A stretch of 64,000 bases of DNA, taken from NCBI RefSeq assembly GCF_051014685.1, contig NC_135049.1, positions 33,559,531 through 33,623,530 of the forward strand. The letters are read 5' to 3'. The notes under the pieces are model-generated. The model ran no database searches. It had not been told where the DNA came from and saw only the letters and a program-made list of their open reading frames with translations. Below, piece after piece: positions 49,858-61,376 of this stretch (positions are counted from its first letter, which is position 1; each line of letters starts with the position of its first letter). Source of the DNA: Ptiloglossa arizonensis (lineage: Eukaryota; Arthropoda; Insecta; Hymenoptera; Colletidae). Made by a program: the position numbers and the translations under genes.

Positions 49858-50910
49858 GTGCGCGATCGAAGCATCGATCGCGTAGTCGGTGTTGCACGGA
49901 TTTGAACCGCGATCGGGGTCGATCGGGGTCGATCGAAATACAAAATAGACTTTCGATCGAGGCACCCTCCGCCCGGAGAAACGTCCCGATTTTTCCCGGC
50001 AATAATATCAAAAATCTAAAACGATCGAGCGTCGCGGTTGGAAACCGGCAAGAGATCGGCGGGGACGCGTGCACGAAGGGAGCGCGTACGCGCGTACGTG
50101 CGTACGTGGGCACGTATATGCGGCGCGATACTCGAAAATCCAACGAGTTCTTGTCGAAGAAATATCGCGCGCTGGCAACTTGACGCGTCTCTAACCGGGA
50201 ACTAACCGGTTAATCGGTAAGTACGTGCAGCCGTCGATCAACGCAAACGTAACTCGCGCTCGCTCTCGCTTAATCTTACTCGCTCGTCCTTAATCGGCTA
50301 TTCGATCGGCTATAATGTAATCTTAATTAATATTGCACGCGCCGGCACACGAGGGCTGCTAAATGGTCGTTTATCCAAGTCGTCGGATAACGGCCCCCTT
50401 ACTCGCGAAAGAACTTAATTTATGCGTATGCACGAGACTTACCGAACGGCCCTTCGTGGGTCGTTCTCGCAACCACCGTCCCGATGAAACAGAAAGGGAA
50501 TCGTAACAAAGGTGTATTCCTCGAGCCTCGACGATTCACCGAACGAACTTTGGTTCTTCTCGTTTCCGAAGCGGAACACGATCTCGACTCATTCTCCAAG
50601 AATTTCCACGGTGTACTCGAATCGCGTCGATCGTTTCTCCTTCCTTCCCGTTCCGGTCTTCGTTCGTTCGATCCGCCCGTTCTCTGGTCAGCAATGTGCA
50701 AACTGTACGGTTCCTCTCGTTTTGTTCGGTATTTTTGTTTTTGTTTTTTGTGTTTTTTTTTTTTTTTTTTTTTTTTGGTTTTAATATCAGCTACGCTTAA
50801 GAACTAAGCTCGTATTATCGTTATCGTTAAATCGGTGTACCTTTAAATCAAATATTACATTTTCTGCGCGTTATCGGCTATCGGTTATCGACTAAGCGCG
50901 TATACGCGAT

Positions 50911-51000
50911 TCGTCGGCTCGTCGGCTCGTCGGCTCGTCGGCTCGTCGGCTCGTCGGCTCGTCGGCTCGTCGGCTCGTCGGCTCGTCGCCTCGTCGCCTC
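50911..51000. repeat. Octamer array GTCGGCTC, about 11 copies
   Basis: Head-to-tail GTCGGCTC; the last two copies are GTCGCCTC. Because 8 is not a multiple of 3, translation gives an 8-residue repeat in any open frame. Confidence 0.92.
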
Positions 51001-51290
51001 GTGGTCGCGGGGTTGGACGACGCAACGTCGCACCGTAACCATTCGGTGGTGTCGGTTTCACCGGACAAGTTCAGCGTCGAGTCGAAGCTATCGTTTTTCC
51101 TCGCTAAGGGCGGTCTCGGCGGGTACCGTTCTCTCCCGAGTTCGTTTAACCGCGGGGTCGGCGGGCGCAAACACGATCGTATCGCGCTACGCGAACTCGG
51201 TGCCGTTCGGTCTTCGTCGACTCCGCGCGAAAATCTAACGTCCGTTTTTACGCGCGTTTAAATTTCGATTATCGTAGGCCAACGAAGCGC

Positions 51291-51303
51291 GTCGTCGTCG
51301 TCG

Positions 51304-51347
<44 letters not shown>
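51291..51347. repeat. Trinucleotide array (GTC)n(GTT)n
   Basis: A few GTC units followed by about 14 GTT units, just downstream of the long CDK5-activator tail (minus strand). Confidence 0.9.
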
Positions 51348-51348
<1 letters not shown>

Positions 51349-51576
51349 GTTCGTTTCACGTGCTGCCCGAGTCCCGATCCCGGAGTACTCGCTGGAAACT
51401 CGCAGCACGGTCCAGTCGTCGGCACACCTTGGTTCTCTCTCTGTTTGCGATTCGTAAGTTGTTCGGCGTTACACGGCACAGGAAGAGGACGATACGTCGA
51501 ACGCGCACCTCTCGCGTTCCACGCCGCTCGAAGAGAAGCCCACCCTGTTCCGATGGTAAAATAGCTTCGAAGCCGG

Positions 51577-53040
51577 TTAAACGGTGGTCACGTATTCTCG
51601 CAATTCGGTTGCTTCGTGCGCCACGGTCGCGTTAGCGAACCACGGGTCTTCGTATTTCGGTGCTTCCTCGCTTCGAGCTCTGTCCGGGGCGCGTGGTCGT
51701 TCGCGAGTACGAAGTCGCGGCACCTCCTCGCTCAAGGACCTCTTGGCGATCCCCATCGTAACGGGTACCTCCAAGAGAGCCTTCGATCGGATCAATTGGG
51801 GTCTCTGGCGGGGTTTCGGTTCCTCGCTCGCTGCGCGAACGATCACGGTGGGCGGTGCCAGTCTGTCGTCGCTCGGACGACGACCGCTCTCCGATCTCGC
51901 CCTGAGCGCCTTCTTCTTCGAGAAACCGCGAACCTTCGCGATGCTCTTCCTCTGAACCGGGGGCGGCGGTGGTGGGGGTGGGGGTGGTTGGGGCGAGTAC
52001 CGGTGGTGGGATCTCTGCCGCTTGACGGGCGATGCTGGGACCAGGGGCGACCAAACGGGCGGGGATAGCTCGACCGGCGACTGTACTCTGGGCGGCGTTC
52101 GCTCCGGCGATTCGTCCTTCCAACCGCCCTGGTAGATCGGAAACGCGGACACCTGGTTCAAGATTCTCCACCGGAAATCCTCGTCGTCGCTCCTGCAGGG
52201 TGTCGCCGCCGGAGGGGGATGATGAGTGGGCGTTACGTTGTGGAAGGGGGACCAAGACTTGGACTCGTCGGGTTCCTGGACCGCGAAGCTACCGCCGGCC
52301 GTCGGCGAATCGTCGTACGGACTCCACTTGATCTCGCTGATGTGCTTCGACTCGCGTTTCTTCGCTCCTATCGTCGGCAAAGGAGAAGCGTCCTCGTACG
52401 GAGCCCATTTCGCGTCCGTGATCGTGATCTCGGGGGATATCAGTCGACGAACGATTCTGTTCTCCAGCTTGGTTATTTGACGGGGGTCCGGTTCCGGGGA
52501 CATGCTCCTTCGAATACTGTACTTTGGCCGTTCTTTCAGGCTTTTGCTCTTGAAACCTTCCGTCGAGTCCTGGCTCCTCCATCTCGATTTTTTCTCCTCC
52601 ACGGGCAGAGAGAAGTGCGGTTTCATCGCCCACTTTGGCCGAGGTTTCTTTCCCTCCTCCGGACTGATCGGTTTTTCCTTGGCGCCCCATTTCTTCGACG
52701 TTTGACTGTCGACTCTCGCCCGAGATCGTTCCAGTTTCGGTCGTTCCCTGATCCTCTCGGTTCTCGGTAGTCCGGTATCCTCGCTGGCTTGCTTCTTCGG
52801 TTCCGGTTTCTCGGGCACGGAGGCCAGGACCGATTCTTCCGGTGGTTCGACGGTCATCGACGCGGAGTAGTAGAGCTTTCTTTCCTTTTCCTCGTTGATT
52901 GTTCTCTCCGTTTCCGTTCGTTCGTTCGATTCCGATGTCGGTGCGAGCGGTGGTGGCGGTGGTGGCGGTGACGGTGACGACAATTCCGGAGGCGGTGGCG
53001 GTGGCGGTGGGGGAGGCGGTGAGGGTGACGGTACCGTTGG

Positions 53041-53075
<35 letters not shown>

Positions 53076-54243
53076 GAGGTGGCGGTGCCGGTGCCGGTGC
53101 CGGTGCCGGTGCCGGTGCCGGTGCCGGTGGCGGTGCCGGTGACGATGCCGGTGGCGGTGTCGGTGGCGGTGGCGGTGGCGGTGGCGGTGTCGGTGCCGAT
53201 GCCGGTGTCGGCGTCGGAGGCGACGGCGGTGGCAGGGTCTTTGATTTCGGACAAGTGCATCGCGGCTTCGGGTTGGGTAACACTTCCGGTACCTGGAGCC
53301 ACCTAGCCTCTCTGGCCATCCTGGTGTCGTCGCTGCTGTGCTTTCTCAGATCGTGCATCGGCGTTTGAAGATAATCCGGTTTCACCGACCACTTGTCCGT
53401 CTCCGCGCTGTGGTGTTTTCTCAGATCGCCTCGCTGTACATCGTGAGATTTCTTCTCTTCCGGCGTCAGACTGTGGTAATTGCATTTCGTCCTCTTCGCT
53501 AAATCGAGGTCGGTGTTGGACGCGTGCAGAGCCCATCGGAACTCGGTTCCCTCGCTGGTCCGTCTCCTCAGATCCCATATCTCGTCGTCCGGTGACAAGA
53601 AACCACCGTCGGTCCATTTGGCCTCGGTACTTCGATACTTTCGGAGATCACCGCGTTCCCTGTCCGCGGCCGCGGCCACGGCAGTGGCATCGACCGTGTC
53701 GCAGCTGCACGTTCTCTGGGACGTGGGCGTCCTCTGCGACTCGAGCGGTGCTGGCTCGATGGCGTCCAAATCTTCGATCGTGAGGAAAATCTCTTCCCGA
53801 CGCTTTTGCCCGCAAGACGGGCATCGTTCGCTCGGCTCCTCATCGTCGCGGCTAGATCGATGATGACGATAATGATGACGATGAGGACGATGATGATGAT
53901 GGTAATGATTATGACGATGATGGTGATGATGGTGATGCTGTTGCTGTTGCTGCTGCTGCTGCTGCTGCTGTTGCTGCTGTTGCTGCGGCTGCTGTTGCTG
54001 ATGCTGATGAGGCTGTCGATGCAACGTCGAGGTTGAGGTCGATGCAGAGGGGTCAAGCTGCGAGGGCAGCCCCTCGTCGTCGCGACGGCCGTCGTCAGAG
54101 TGTCGTGACGTCGTAGCCGTGCTTGGCGATGCGCACCAGCAGCTCTGTGTAGCTCCGTCAAGCCGCCTTGGTGGGTACCGTGACTCCGGAGACGACGAGG
54201 CTCCGTTCGAGCCCGGTACCAGGCAGACTACCTCGATTGTCAG
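51577..54243 (-). CDS. Long proline-rich C-terminal tail of the CDK5 activator (alternative 3' exon reading frame)
   Basis: An open frame that, entered from the acceptor GCGGAG|CTG (exon end 54243), continues the p35 core in phase 0 for 888 codons to the stop at 51577. Order: a His/Gln-rich stretch (about 53880-54015); a CxxC pair (RCPSCGQ); a DLRK repeat block (53300-53650); CTCPKSK; a long Pro/Ala/Thr tract (about 52950-53230); Lys/Arg-rich segments with many Ser-Pro sites; three W(S/A)P(Y/F) repeats (52224-52423); and a second poly-Pro run. The four DLRK copies use different synonymous codons, which argues for selection at protein level. It could be an isoform of p35 or a separate gene with its own start (an in-frame ATG lies at 54291 in the intron). 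No known domain was recognised. The function is unknown. Confidence 0.6.
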
Positions 54244-57200
54244 CTCCGCAGGCCTGTCGTTCGATATAATTTTTATCGATAATACTCGCACGCGATACGC
54301 ACTCGTCGATAGGATAAACCTAGATACGCGTATACGATGAAACGATACCGATGGAATTGGGTGTCGGTCGTACCTTCAGGTCGGTGAAGATCTCCGTGAA
54401 AAATCCTGGCTCGCTGTTGATTCGCAGCATATCGGAGCTCAATCGATTAACGATCAGCAGACACTTGTCCCAGAATTTGTCGCTGCTGTCCTCGATGACG
54501 AACGGTTTCATGGGATAGCTGATCTCGCTCCCCATGTAACAGTAGCTCATGTACAGGCACGTCAAGAACGTTGCCTGAAGTTCTCTCTCGGTGGTTTCGT
54601 CTCCGTCGACCAGCTCTCTTACCAGCATGTAGACGAACACAATGTTCGCGGGATTGACGAACGTGCAGTCCTGCGAAAAAAAAGAACCGACAATATTCGA
54701 TCGATATTTCAGGATGCTTACCGGTACCGATCGAATTTCCAAGCGTTTCTTCTCGTTTAGCGGCGCGTTCGCGATACTCGTCGAAAGGATGACTCACGCG
54801 CCGTGTCGCGTTACGTGTCACGCTTGCGAAATACGTGGTAATCGGGATTGTCGCGGTCGATACTCGAATCGTCGCGCGTTCTCAGGGTCCTTTCGCTTCG
54901 ACGCGTCGCGTATTTGGGGCATCCCGCGTCTTTTACCACGGGAGGAGGTCGCTCGCAATCTCGAAGCATCTTCGGTCGGAAGCGAGTTTGGGAGAAGAAT
55001 GCGCGATCAGGGTGCGGTTTTCGGTGCGTCGTTCGCGAGGCGTCCGTTCTTTATCGACGGTTTTGGTCGCGTTCGATCTCCTTGCTCGGCGAACCGAGTC
55101 AACCGAGTCCTCCGAGCGGTTAGGGAATCGGGAGACGGCACGTGGGTCGCTTCGGCTCGCGAGAGCCTGGATCGTCACGAGATGCACCGGCTCGTCGAGC
55201 AGAGACGGATACGCGCGAGATACGCGACTCGTTTAGCCGGTTTAACGCGGGTAGAGAGCCGTCGATGCTCTCGATACGGTAAAGCGCGGCAAACTACCGA
55301 AAAGTATCGCGTCTCGGTCTGGTACGTGAAATTCTTCCGTATCGTATCGTGCTCTGGAACGCGTTCCCTCGATCGGCGATCCAAGGGTCGACGCGACGAT
55401 CGAAAGGCGGTCGGTAGTCTTTTCGTCCGTACGGAGGACGCGTGCGTATCTCGTACACGTGGAACCATTAACGAAAGGCGAAACTACCCCGCGGTGACCC
55501 GGGAAGGATCGATGCTCCGGATAGTTTTTCTCGGCCGGTGGGAATTTTACTAGCCGCGTTGCGGGTCGTTCCACCGTCGTGGAACGTCCTCCCTCGTTAA
55601 CCAGCTTTTTAACGCACATTACGCCGCGCAAAGTGTTCTCACGGCTGGACGCGTTCCGTTGCGGCGAGGAACGAGCGTCCAGGAATATCTCGGGACGTCG
55701 ACACTCGGAGCCACCGACGTTGGATAATGGACCGCGATAAAAGTGCGCTCTTTCGGATCCGCGACGGAGCGGATGTTTCGTCGTTTTCCTTCTTTTTCCT
55801 TTGCATCGCGTGGTCGCGAAACTTTGATCCGTACCGTGGAACGCATCGAACGAGTTTCGTGGAAACGTCTCGACTCGGTACGGTATTTACGAAACGTTTC
55901 GTAATCGGGTTAACGTACGATTTTGCTCTCCTTATTATTTTCCGGGGCGAAGAGACGAGAGGAGAAGAACTTTCGAGGAAAGAATATCTCGAAAGGGAGG
56001 GGGACGAGTTCCGGTAGCGAACAACCTCGAAAAGGGAAGAAATCCCTCGTATCATTAACCCGTCTATTTCTATTTTTCAGGACGGATAAATAGCTCTCGA
56101 TATTAATTGCGCGGCCGCGCGCTTTATCGTCGCGCAACAGGGTAAACGGGCGCAAAGGAGGAGCGTTTATTTATAAAATAAAGTTCTCGTCGAGGCGTGT
56201 GCCGCTGGATACGCGCGGCCGTTCTCCGTTTCACGTGTCTCGGCTGCGCTCGCAGAGACGCTTCGGGGCTCGTAAGGCCTTCGAGGGTTGAGAAACGAGC
56301 GACAGAGAGCCACCCGATACCACATCGAGCCGTGTATATTCGTCCCGGTCGATATTTGCCCGGGGTAAGCGGCCTGCACCCCAACGGAGCTTCGCAGTCG
56401 CGTTTTTACGCGGCTTATCGTACATTCAGAGTTTCCGATTAAATTCTCGAGACTCGGTTCGAGCGCAATCGACGAACCGATTTTCCCAGGAGCGCGGGAG
56501 TAAACGCTCTCGATTACGATCGAATCCGGTTCACGTTTGTTCGTACGAAAGTGTCTCTTCGACGTCCGAGCGCGTTCTCGAATCGACGTCGAGGAACGTT
56601 TTCCCAGCGAATCGAATTTCCGCGCAAAACGATCGATCGTTCGCGCGAGATAATCCGAGGACGTTGCGCGAGTCCACGGAATTTGGAATCGCGTTATCCG
56701 GCTTCGTTATCGAGTCGAACGTATCGTACACGTGTTCTCCTTCGGTCCGCTCGCACGCGGAAACCTATCCCACCCGAGGTACGGTTTCCCGTTATCGGTA
56801 TTCGCGGCAACGACGTTCCAGCGACGCGCCACGTTTTACCCTCTAGCCTACAAGTGGATCAACGTTTCCGATTAAACGCTCGCTACGCGTTGCTCTTGGT
56901 TCACGTCCGTCCGTCCGTCCGTCCGTCCGTCCATCCGTTCGTGTATTCGTAGAAAAAGAAAACGAAGGAATCGAGAGCGCGTTTCTTGGACGCGTCGCGT
57001 GTCACCCTTGACCGATTAGATTCGAGCACGTGGGCGATCGATTCGCGTGATTTTCGCTCGCTCGTTTTACGCGCAACCTTGGACGGAAGTTTCGCGAAAG
57101 GGCGCGGAATCGCTCCTACGGAGTAGTTTTTATCAAACCGTTTCGTCGTTACGATCGACGGTTCGGTATCCGTGGTTGTCTTTCGCGCGGAACTTTCCAA

Positions 57201-59710
57201 ACTCGGAAACGCGGCGATTCGGTCGGACGCCGGACGCCGAGAAATCGATGAAACCGAGTTTTACGTAACGTCAACGAGGCTTTCGATAATTCGACGTAAT
57301 CGCGATTTTGCTTACGCGAATTCGTATCTTGTTTACGGATCGAAAAAGACGTTGCGCGTCGAGAGCTACGAAAACACGAAAATACCGTCCCGTTTCTTTC
57401 CCGAAACTCTAGATTCGTAGACGGGGCTCGGTTCGAAAAAATTTACGCGACCGTTTCAAAATTATTTCTCCGGGACGGTCCGAAGCACCGGCCGCCCCGA
57501 TTTTACTCGGACGAACCGACTACGAGGAACGGTGCGGCTTCGAATCGGAAATATTATTTTTTCACCGATTCGACGATCGTATTTTTCGTCCAGCGAAACG
57601 TCTTTCGAACGGAAGAAGCTCGGGGATTCGGGAACGGGTCGTTTCCCCTTCGCGATTAAACTCGAAGGGTGAACGAACGAGGCTCCCGCATATTTCTACG
57701 CTCTCTTTCTCTCTCGGAGAGAGCTCTTTGCGACGTTGCCGCCAACGCACGTGACCCCGTACTCGACGCACGCACACGCACACGCACACGCACACGCACA
57801 CGAGCACGCACGCGCGCGCCGGTGCACACACCCCTTCACCTCATCCCCGTATCGAGCATTCCTGCGCGTGTATTTTCCGCGGCATCTCCTCGTCGCGCGA
57901 TAGCCCCTATCGATTTTTATCGTTGTTTATAATTAACGGCGCGTTCCAATTTCCGAGAAGGAAAAAAAAATTCTCCGTACAAAGGAATCCCGCGGAGCGC
58001 CGCATCGGGCCGTCCGAGGAGGAGGTGACGTCGAGCGAGCTCGACGACCCTCGGCGTTGCTTCGACGAAATCCGTTCGAACCGAAAACGAGCGAAATCGT
58101 ACGACGAGAAGTTGCTCTTCGAGTTTCGAAAAATATCACCCGTACCGTGCACGAGTCGGGACGAGTCCCTTACGATCCGACTCTACGCGCGAACGGTACT
58201 CGGATACGCGGGATTCTCTCGATCGTCGACGACGGACTTTGCGATCGATTGTCTTCCCGACGCTCCGTAAAGAAAGGAAACGGTCAACGTTCGTCGGTGT
58301 TCTCGAGGATGAGCGGAAAGATCGATGTCGACGTTTCGACGGTAAACGCGTTGCCGCGTAAATAGAAATGTCGCATTTCGATCGAAGCCTCGAAAGCGAA
58401 TCAACGCTCGTATCCGTGGTGGCACGGGCCGTCGGTATGCACGTACGTCGTTCTTCTACCGAATATTTCTGTTCTCGATCGTTCAAAATCGGCCCGTCGA
58501 TTCGTACGATGGTCGACGAACCGATTGCCGAGAATGGCTCGTTTCTCGGCAAGTACGAATATCGTATTTCGCGAACAGCCGGTCCAACGAGCTTCGCGAT
58601 CGCGAACGAGAGAGCATCGCTCGAGCGCGGCAAACGAAAACAAGTATTACCGTAAACGCGAAATCGAAACGGTCCGTCGTTCGGACGAGCGCCGTTACGA
58701 ACGAACCTTTCCCGTTTCGCGGAAAATAGTCGCGCGGTTGATTCCCTACGCGACGTATCGCGAGTAACGGGTCCTCGGTGGGTCTCGTTACGCGCGACGT
58801 ATTCCCGTGGGCGAGCGCGTCTGCATACACGCACCCTCGACGAACGAGGACGGAGAGAGGGAGAGAGGGAGAGAGGGAGAGAGGGAGAGAGGGAGAGCGT
58901 CGAGGGTGCTCTCGGTTCTCGGGACCCGATACCCGCGGGATCTCGTTTCGACCGAGTGGCCCGCCCTCGAGCGTTACTTCGAACGCGACGAGCATCGCTT
59001 CGGATAACGAACGCCGGCGCAAATTTCTTTCGGGCCAACGGAGAACTCGGACCGTCCGGCAAACTTTTCCGTACCGCGGAGCCATCTCGTATCGCGGTCG
59101 TGATCTCGGTGCTTGGAAGACAAGCTCGGGGTTAGAGTTTCGAGAAAGGTCGATCGTCGCAACGCTCCGCGGAAGGAACCTCGCGAAAACGTATCGAGAG
59201 TTTCGCGTCTTCTCCTACTTTAGGTGGTTCCCTCCGTCTACTCTCCGAATTACGAAACCGTTCGTTCGTTCCTTCGTTCGGTGTCGAAAGACCGTTCGAA
59301 TTGAAAATCCCTTTAAAACGAGGACGAAACCAAAGACTCACCTCCCAGCCCTGGATCAGCAGGGTCCTGTCTATGGTCTTCACCCACATGTAGACATCGC
59401 CGGCTTGAAAGTCTCTTAAACGGGTGCATTTCCTGTGGAGGAATTCGCCGAGGCACTTGAGCAATTCCGAGGTCGAGGCTTGGACCACGGTTTTCCTCAG
59501 CCCGGGAAGTACGGGCTTCTGAACTAGTTTCTCGCACGTCGGATTGTGTGTGGTGTGATTGTTGTTCGACGCCGGTGGTTTTGTCTGCGACAACGATACT
59601 TTGAATTAATCGAGCGTTTCGCTTCGATCGAGAGCCACGCTTACGCGCGGAGAAGCGTTCGCGAGCTAGACAGGTGGACGAAACTCGGTAAAAACGCAAA
59701 GGGAAACATC

Positions 59711-59761
<51 letters not shown>

Positions 59762-60479
59762 GCGGCGACGGCGGCGGCGGTGGCGGCGGCGATCGATAGA
59801 TACGCTTTCGATCGCGTCCGGGTTCAAAGCACCTTCGACGTTTCTCGCGCGAGACGTCCGAGGCTACTCGCGGAACATTCGTCGCTCGGCCCTTTTTTTC
59901 GAACGATCGAATATCGGATCGGTGCGTCTCGAAAAGAGATATACTCGATATTTGGGGAGGATAACGCGCGTACGAACGGACCCCGACATCGCTTCACCGG
60001 AAAACGACCGAACTCACCTGCGGTGTTTGTATGTTTTTGTTCTTGTCGACGATCGGTATGTTATCGAGCGGTTGCCTGGACGCGATGTTTTTGTTCTTGT
60101 TGTCGAACTTTTTCTTGTTGTTGTTCGTGGTGCTGAACCGTTTCCAGGAGAAAGTGTTTATAAACAGCGAGTGCTTCTTCAGATTCTTCTCGAGCGCGTT
60201 CTTTTCCGAGATGATCCTGGCATTGTCGTTGTTGTTCAGATTGATGTTATTGTTCTCTAACGAGTTATTGTTCGTGGGCGGATGATGACTCGTGGGCGGC
60301 GCCGGCGCCGGCGCCGGCGCCACCGTAGCGACTCCGCTATTGTTCTCGCGATTCTTCGCGTTGTTCAGTTGCTCGTAATTGAAATTGTTGAGCGTAAAAT
60401 CGGCGGGATGTTGATGTCCCGCTGGCGGATACGCGGAACCCCGTCTGTCGCGCGGGCTAAACGAGAGCACCGTACCCAT
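54158..60479 (-). CDS. Cdk5alpha: CDK5 activator p35 (CDK5R1 family), 4 exons, short-tail form
   Basis: Minus-strand exons: 60479-60018, 59584-59342, 54670-54374, 54253-54158; 365 residues. It binds and activates CDK5 without being a true cyclin by sequence, and targets the kinase to membranes in neurons. The start MGTVLSFSP is the p35/p39 N-terminus with the myristoylation glycine at position 2. KKHSLFIN and SWKRF (101-115) match the conserved basic N-terminal block. The activator domain is residues 160-334: [17 protein letters not shown], then [50 protein letters not shown] and [10 protein letters not shown]. The last exon from the ACAG acceptor adds 31 residues and a TGA, comparable to other p35 tails. 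An alternative acceptor 10 nt downstream opens the long tail. The first intron is 433 nt and the second 4671 nt. Confidence 0.92.
56904..56936. repeat. Tetranucleotide array (GTCC)n
   Basis: About seven GTCC units, ending in a CATCC variant, within CDK5 activator intron 2. Confidence 0.85.
57767..57812. repeat. Hexanucleotide array (ACGCAC)n
   Basis: About seven ACGCAC units then GAGCACGCACGCGCGCG; mostly alternating purine-pyrimidine. Confidence 0.85.
58851..58895. repeat. Octamer array GAGAGGGA
   Basis: Five or six homopurine GAGAGGGA copies on the plus strand, in CDK5 activator intron 2. Confidence 0.88.
59585..60017 (-). other. CDK5 activator intron 1
   Basis: A 433-nt intron between the N-terminal exon (donor GTGAGT at 60017) and the exon starting at 59584 (acceptor TCGCAG). 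It includes a (GACGGC)n repeat. Confidence 0.85.
59711..59791. repeat. Hexanucleotide array (GACGGC)n
   Basis: About nine GACGGC units grading into GGCGGC, inside intron 1 of the CDK5 activator gene. Confidence 0.9.
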
Positions 60480-60497
60480 GCTGCTGGATCGATGATC

Positions 60498-60561
<64 letters not shown>

Positions 60562-61122
60562 TGGTGGGGCTGCGCCGGCAGTGACTGTTGTTGTTGCAAC
60601 GACGGTTGCTGCTGCGTTTGGGTCCCTTGGTGCGCGGGATTCTGGGCCTGACGACTCGGGTGCTGAGCCGGGGGCTCGGAGAGGCTTTGGGCCCGGTGAG
60701 TCGGATTCACCGACCGATCGGACGAGTTTCGAGCTCGATGGCCGGGATTCTGAGTCCGCGGTGTCGAGTTCTGAGTCCGATGTCCGGTATTTTGGGCTTG
60801 TTGGCCGGTATTTTGACGACGAACCGGGTTCTGCGGCTGGTTGCCGGGATTCGGGGCCCGCTGACCCGGATTCACGGTGTCCGAGTTTGGTTCGTGGGTC
60901 CGCCGACCCGGATTCTGTGTTTGCTGAGACGTAGTGGGCGGAGGTCTCGGTGGATCGGGGCTGGTTACGCGCTGCGGGGGCAGCGGGGGTTCTCGAGGAA
61001 CCGAGGACTCCCTCGGGGGTCCCGTCAGCGGGGTCTCATCCCCTGGCTCGATGGCCTCCTCCACGACGGGACCCACCACCTCGCTCAGCCGACCTCCCAG
61101 CCTGCTGGCTTCTACCTTCGAC
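60480..61122 (-). other. In-frame upstream extension of the CDK5 activator N-terminus (possible alternative exon)
   Basis: The frame of the p35 N-terminal exon stays open upstream from MGTV to a TAA at 61203-61205, but contains no ATG. A TTTAG acceptor is present at the exon edge 61122. The encoded stretch begins SKVEASRLGGRL, then a Pro-rich region, then a run of QNPG/QNTGHR-type degenerate repeats (about 60690-60930), and a poly-Gln tract (about 60499-60561) just before MGTV. Either this is 5' UTR that happens to be open, or a second exon of a longer isoform whose first exon lies outside the window. The repeat pattern favours coding; no transcript evidence is available. Confidence 0.5.
60499..60561. 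repeat. CAG/CAA trinucleotide array (minus strand) encoding poly-Gln
   Basis: About 21 consecutive CAG/CAA codons on the minus strand, ending about 20 nt upstream of the p35 ATG. The tract is 5' UTR for the short protein, poly-Gln for the extended form. Confidence 0.85.
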
Positions 61123-61331
61123 CTAAACGATCCTGCCGCTGCCGCCTCCGCCGCCGCCGCCGCCGCCGCCTCCGACTCCTCCTCGACTCGTTTCTTCGAA
61201 GCTTACAACCTCTCTTTCGTTTCTCTTTCTTCGTTCGCGACGACGTTGAACGCGACCGAGCACTCTTTCCTCGGCCAGACGACGAACGAAGACAGAGAGG
61301 AGGGACGGGGGAGGCAGAGGGAGAGAAAAAA

Positions 61332-61333
61332 AA

Positions 61334-61374
<41 letters not shown>
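61332..61374. repeat. Dinucleotide microsatellite (GA)n
   Basis: About 20 GA units after an A-rich run. On the CDK5 activator sense strand it is (TC)n, about 210 bp upstream of the TTTAG acceptor at 61122/61123. Confidence 0.92.

Positions 61375-61376
<2 letters not shown>

Larger units (their letters stand above)
48438..51576. other. Non-coding flank downstream of the CDK5 activator gene
   Basis: CpG-rich sequence with several simple repeats and no domain-bearing open frame. Part of it should be the 3' UTR of the minus-strand CDK5 activator long form, whose stop is at 51577. T-rich runs occur near 48907-48917 and 50753-50776. Confidence 0.45.
54671..59341 (-). other. CDK5 activator intron 2
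   Basis: A 4.7 kb CpG-rich intron (donor GTGAGT at 59341, acceptor TTTTTTCGCAG at 54671). Contains (GTCC)n at 56904-56936, (CACACG)n at 57767-57812 and (GAGAGGGA)n at 58851-58895. Long open frames on both strands are composition artefacts; no exon was recognised. Confidence 0.75.

Noticed and set aside
52289..53368. Frames opposite or offset to the long CDK5-activator tail (337 codons minus, 157 codons plus, others)
   Set aside because: Shadows kept open by the Pro/Ala hexamer repeats; they lack the motif repeats and Ser-Pro pattern of the chosen frame.
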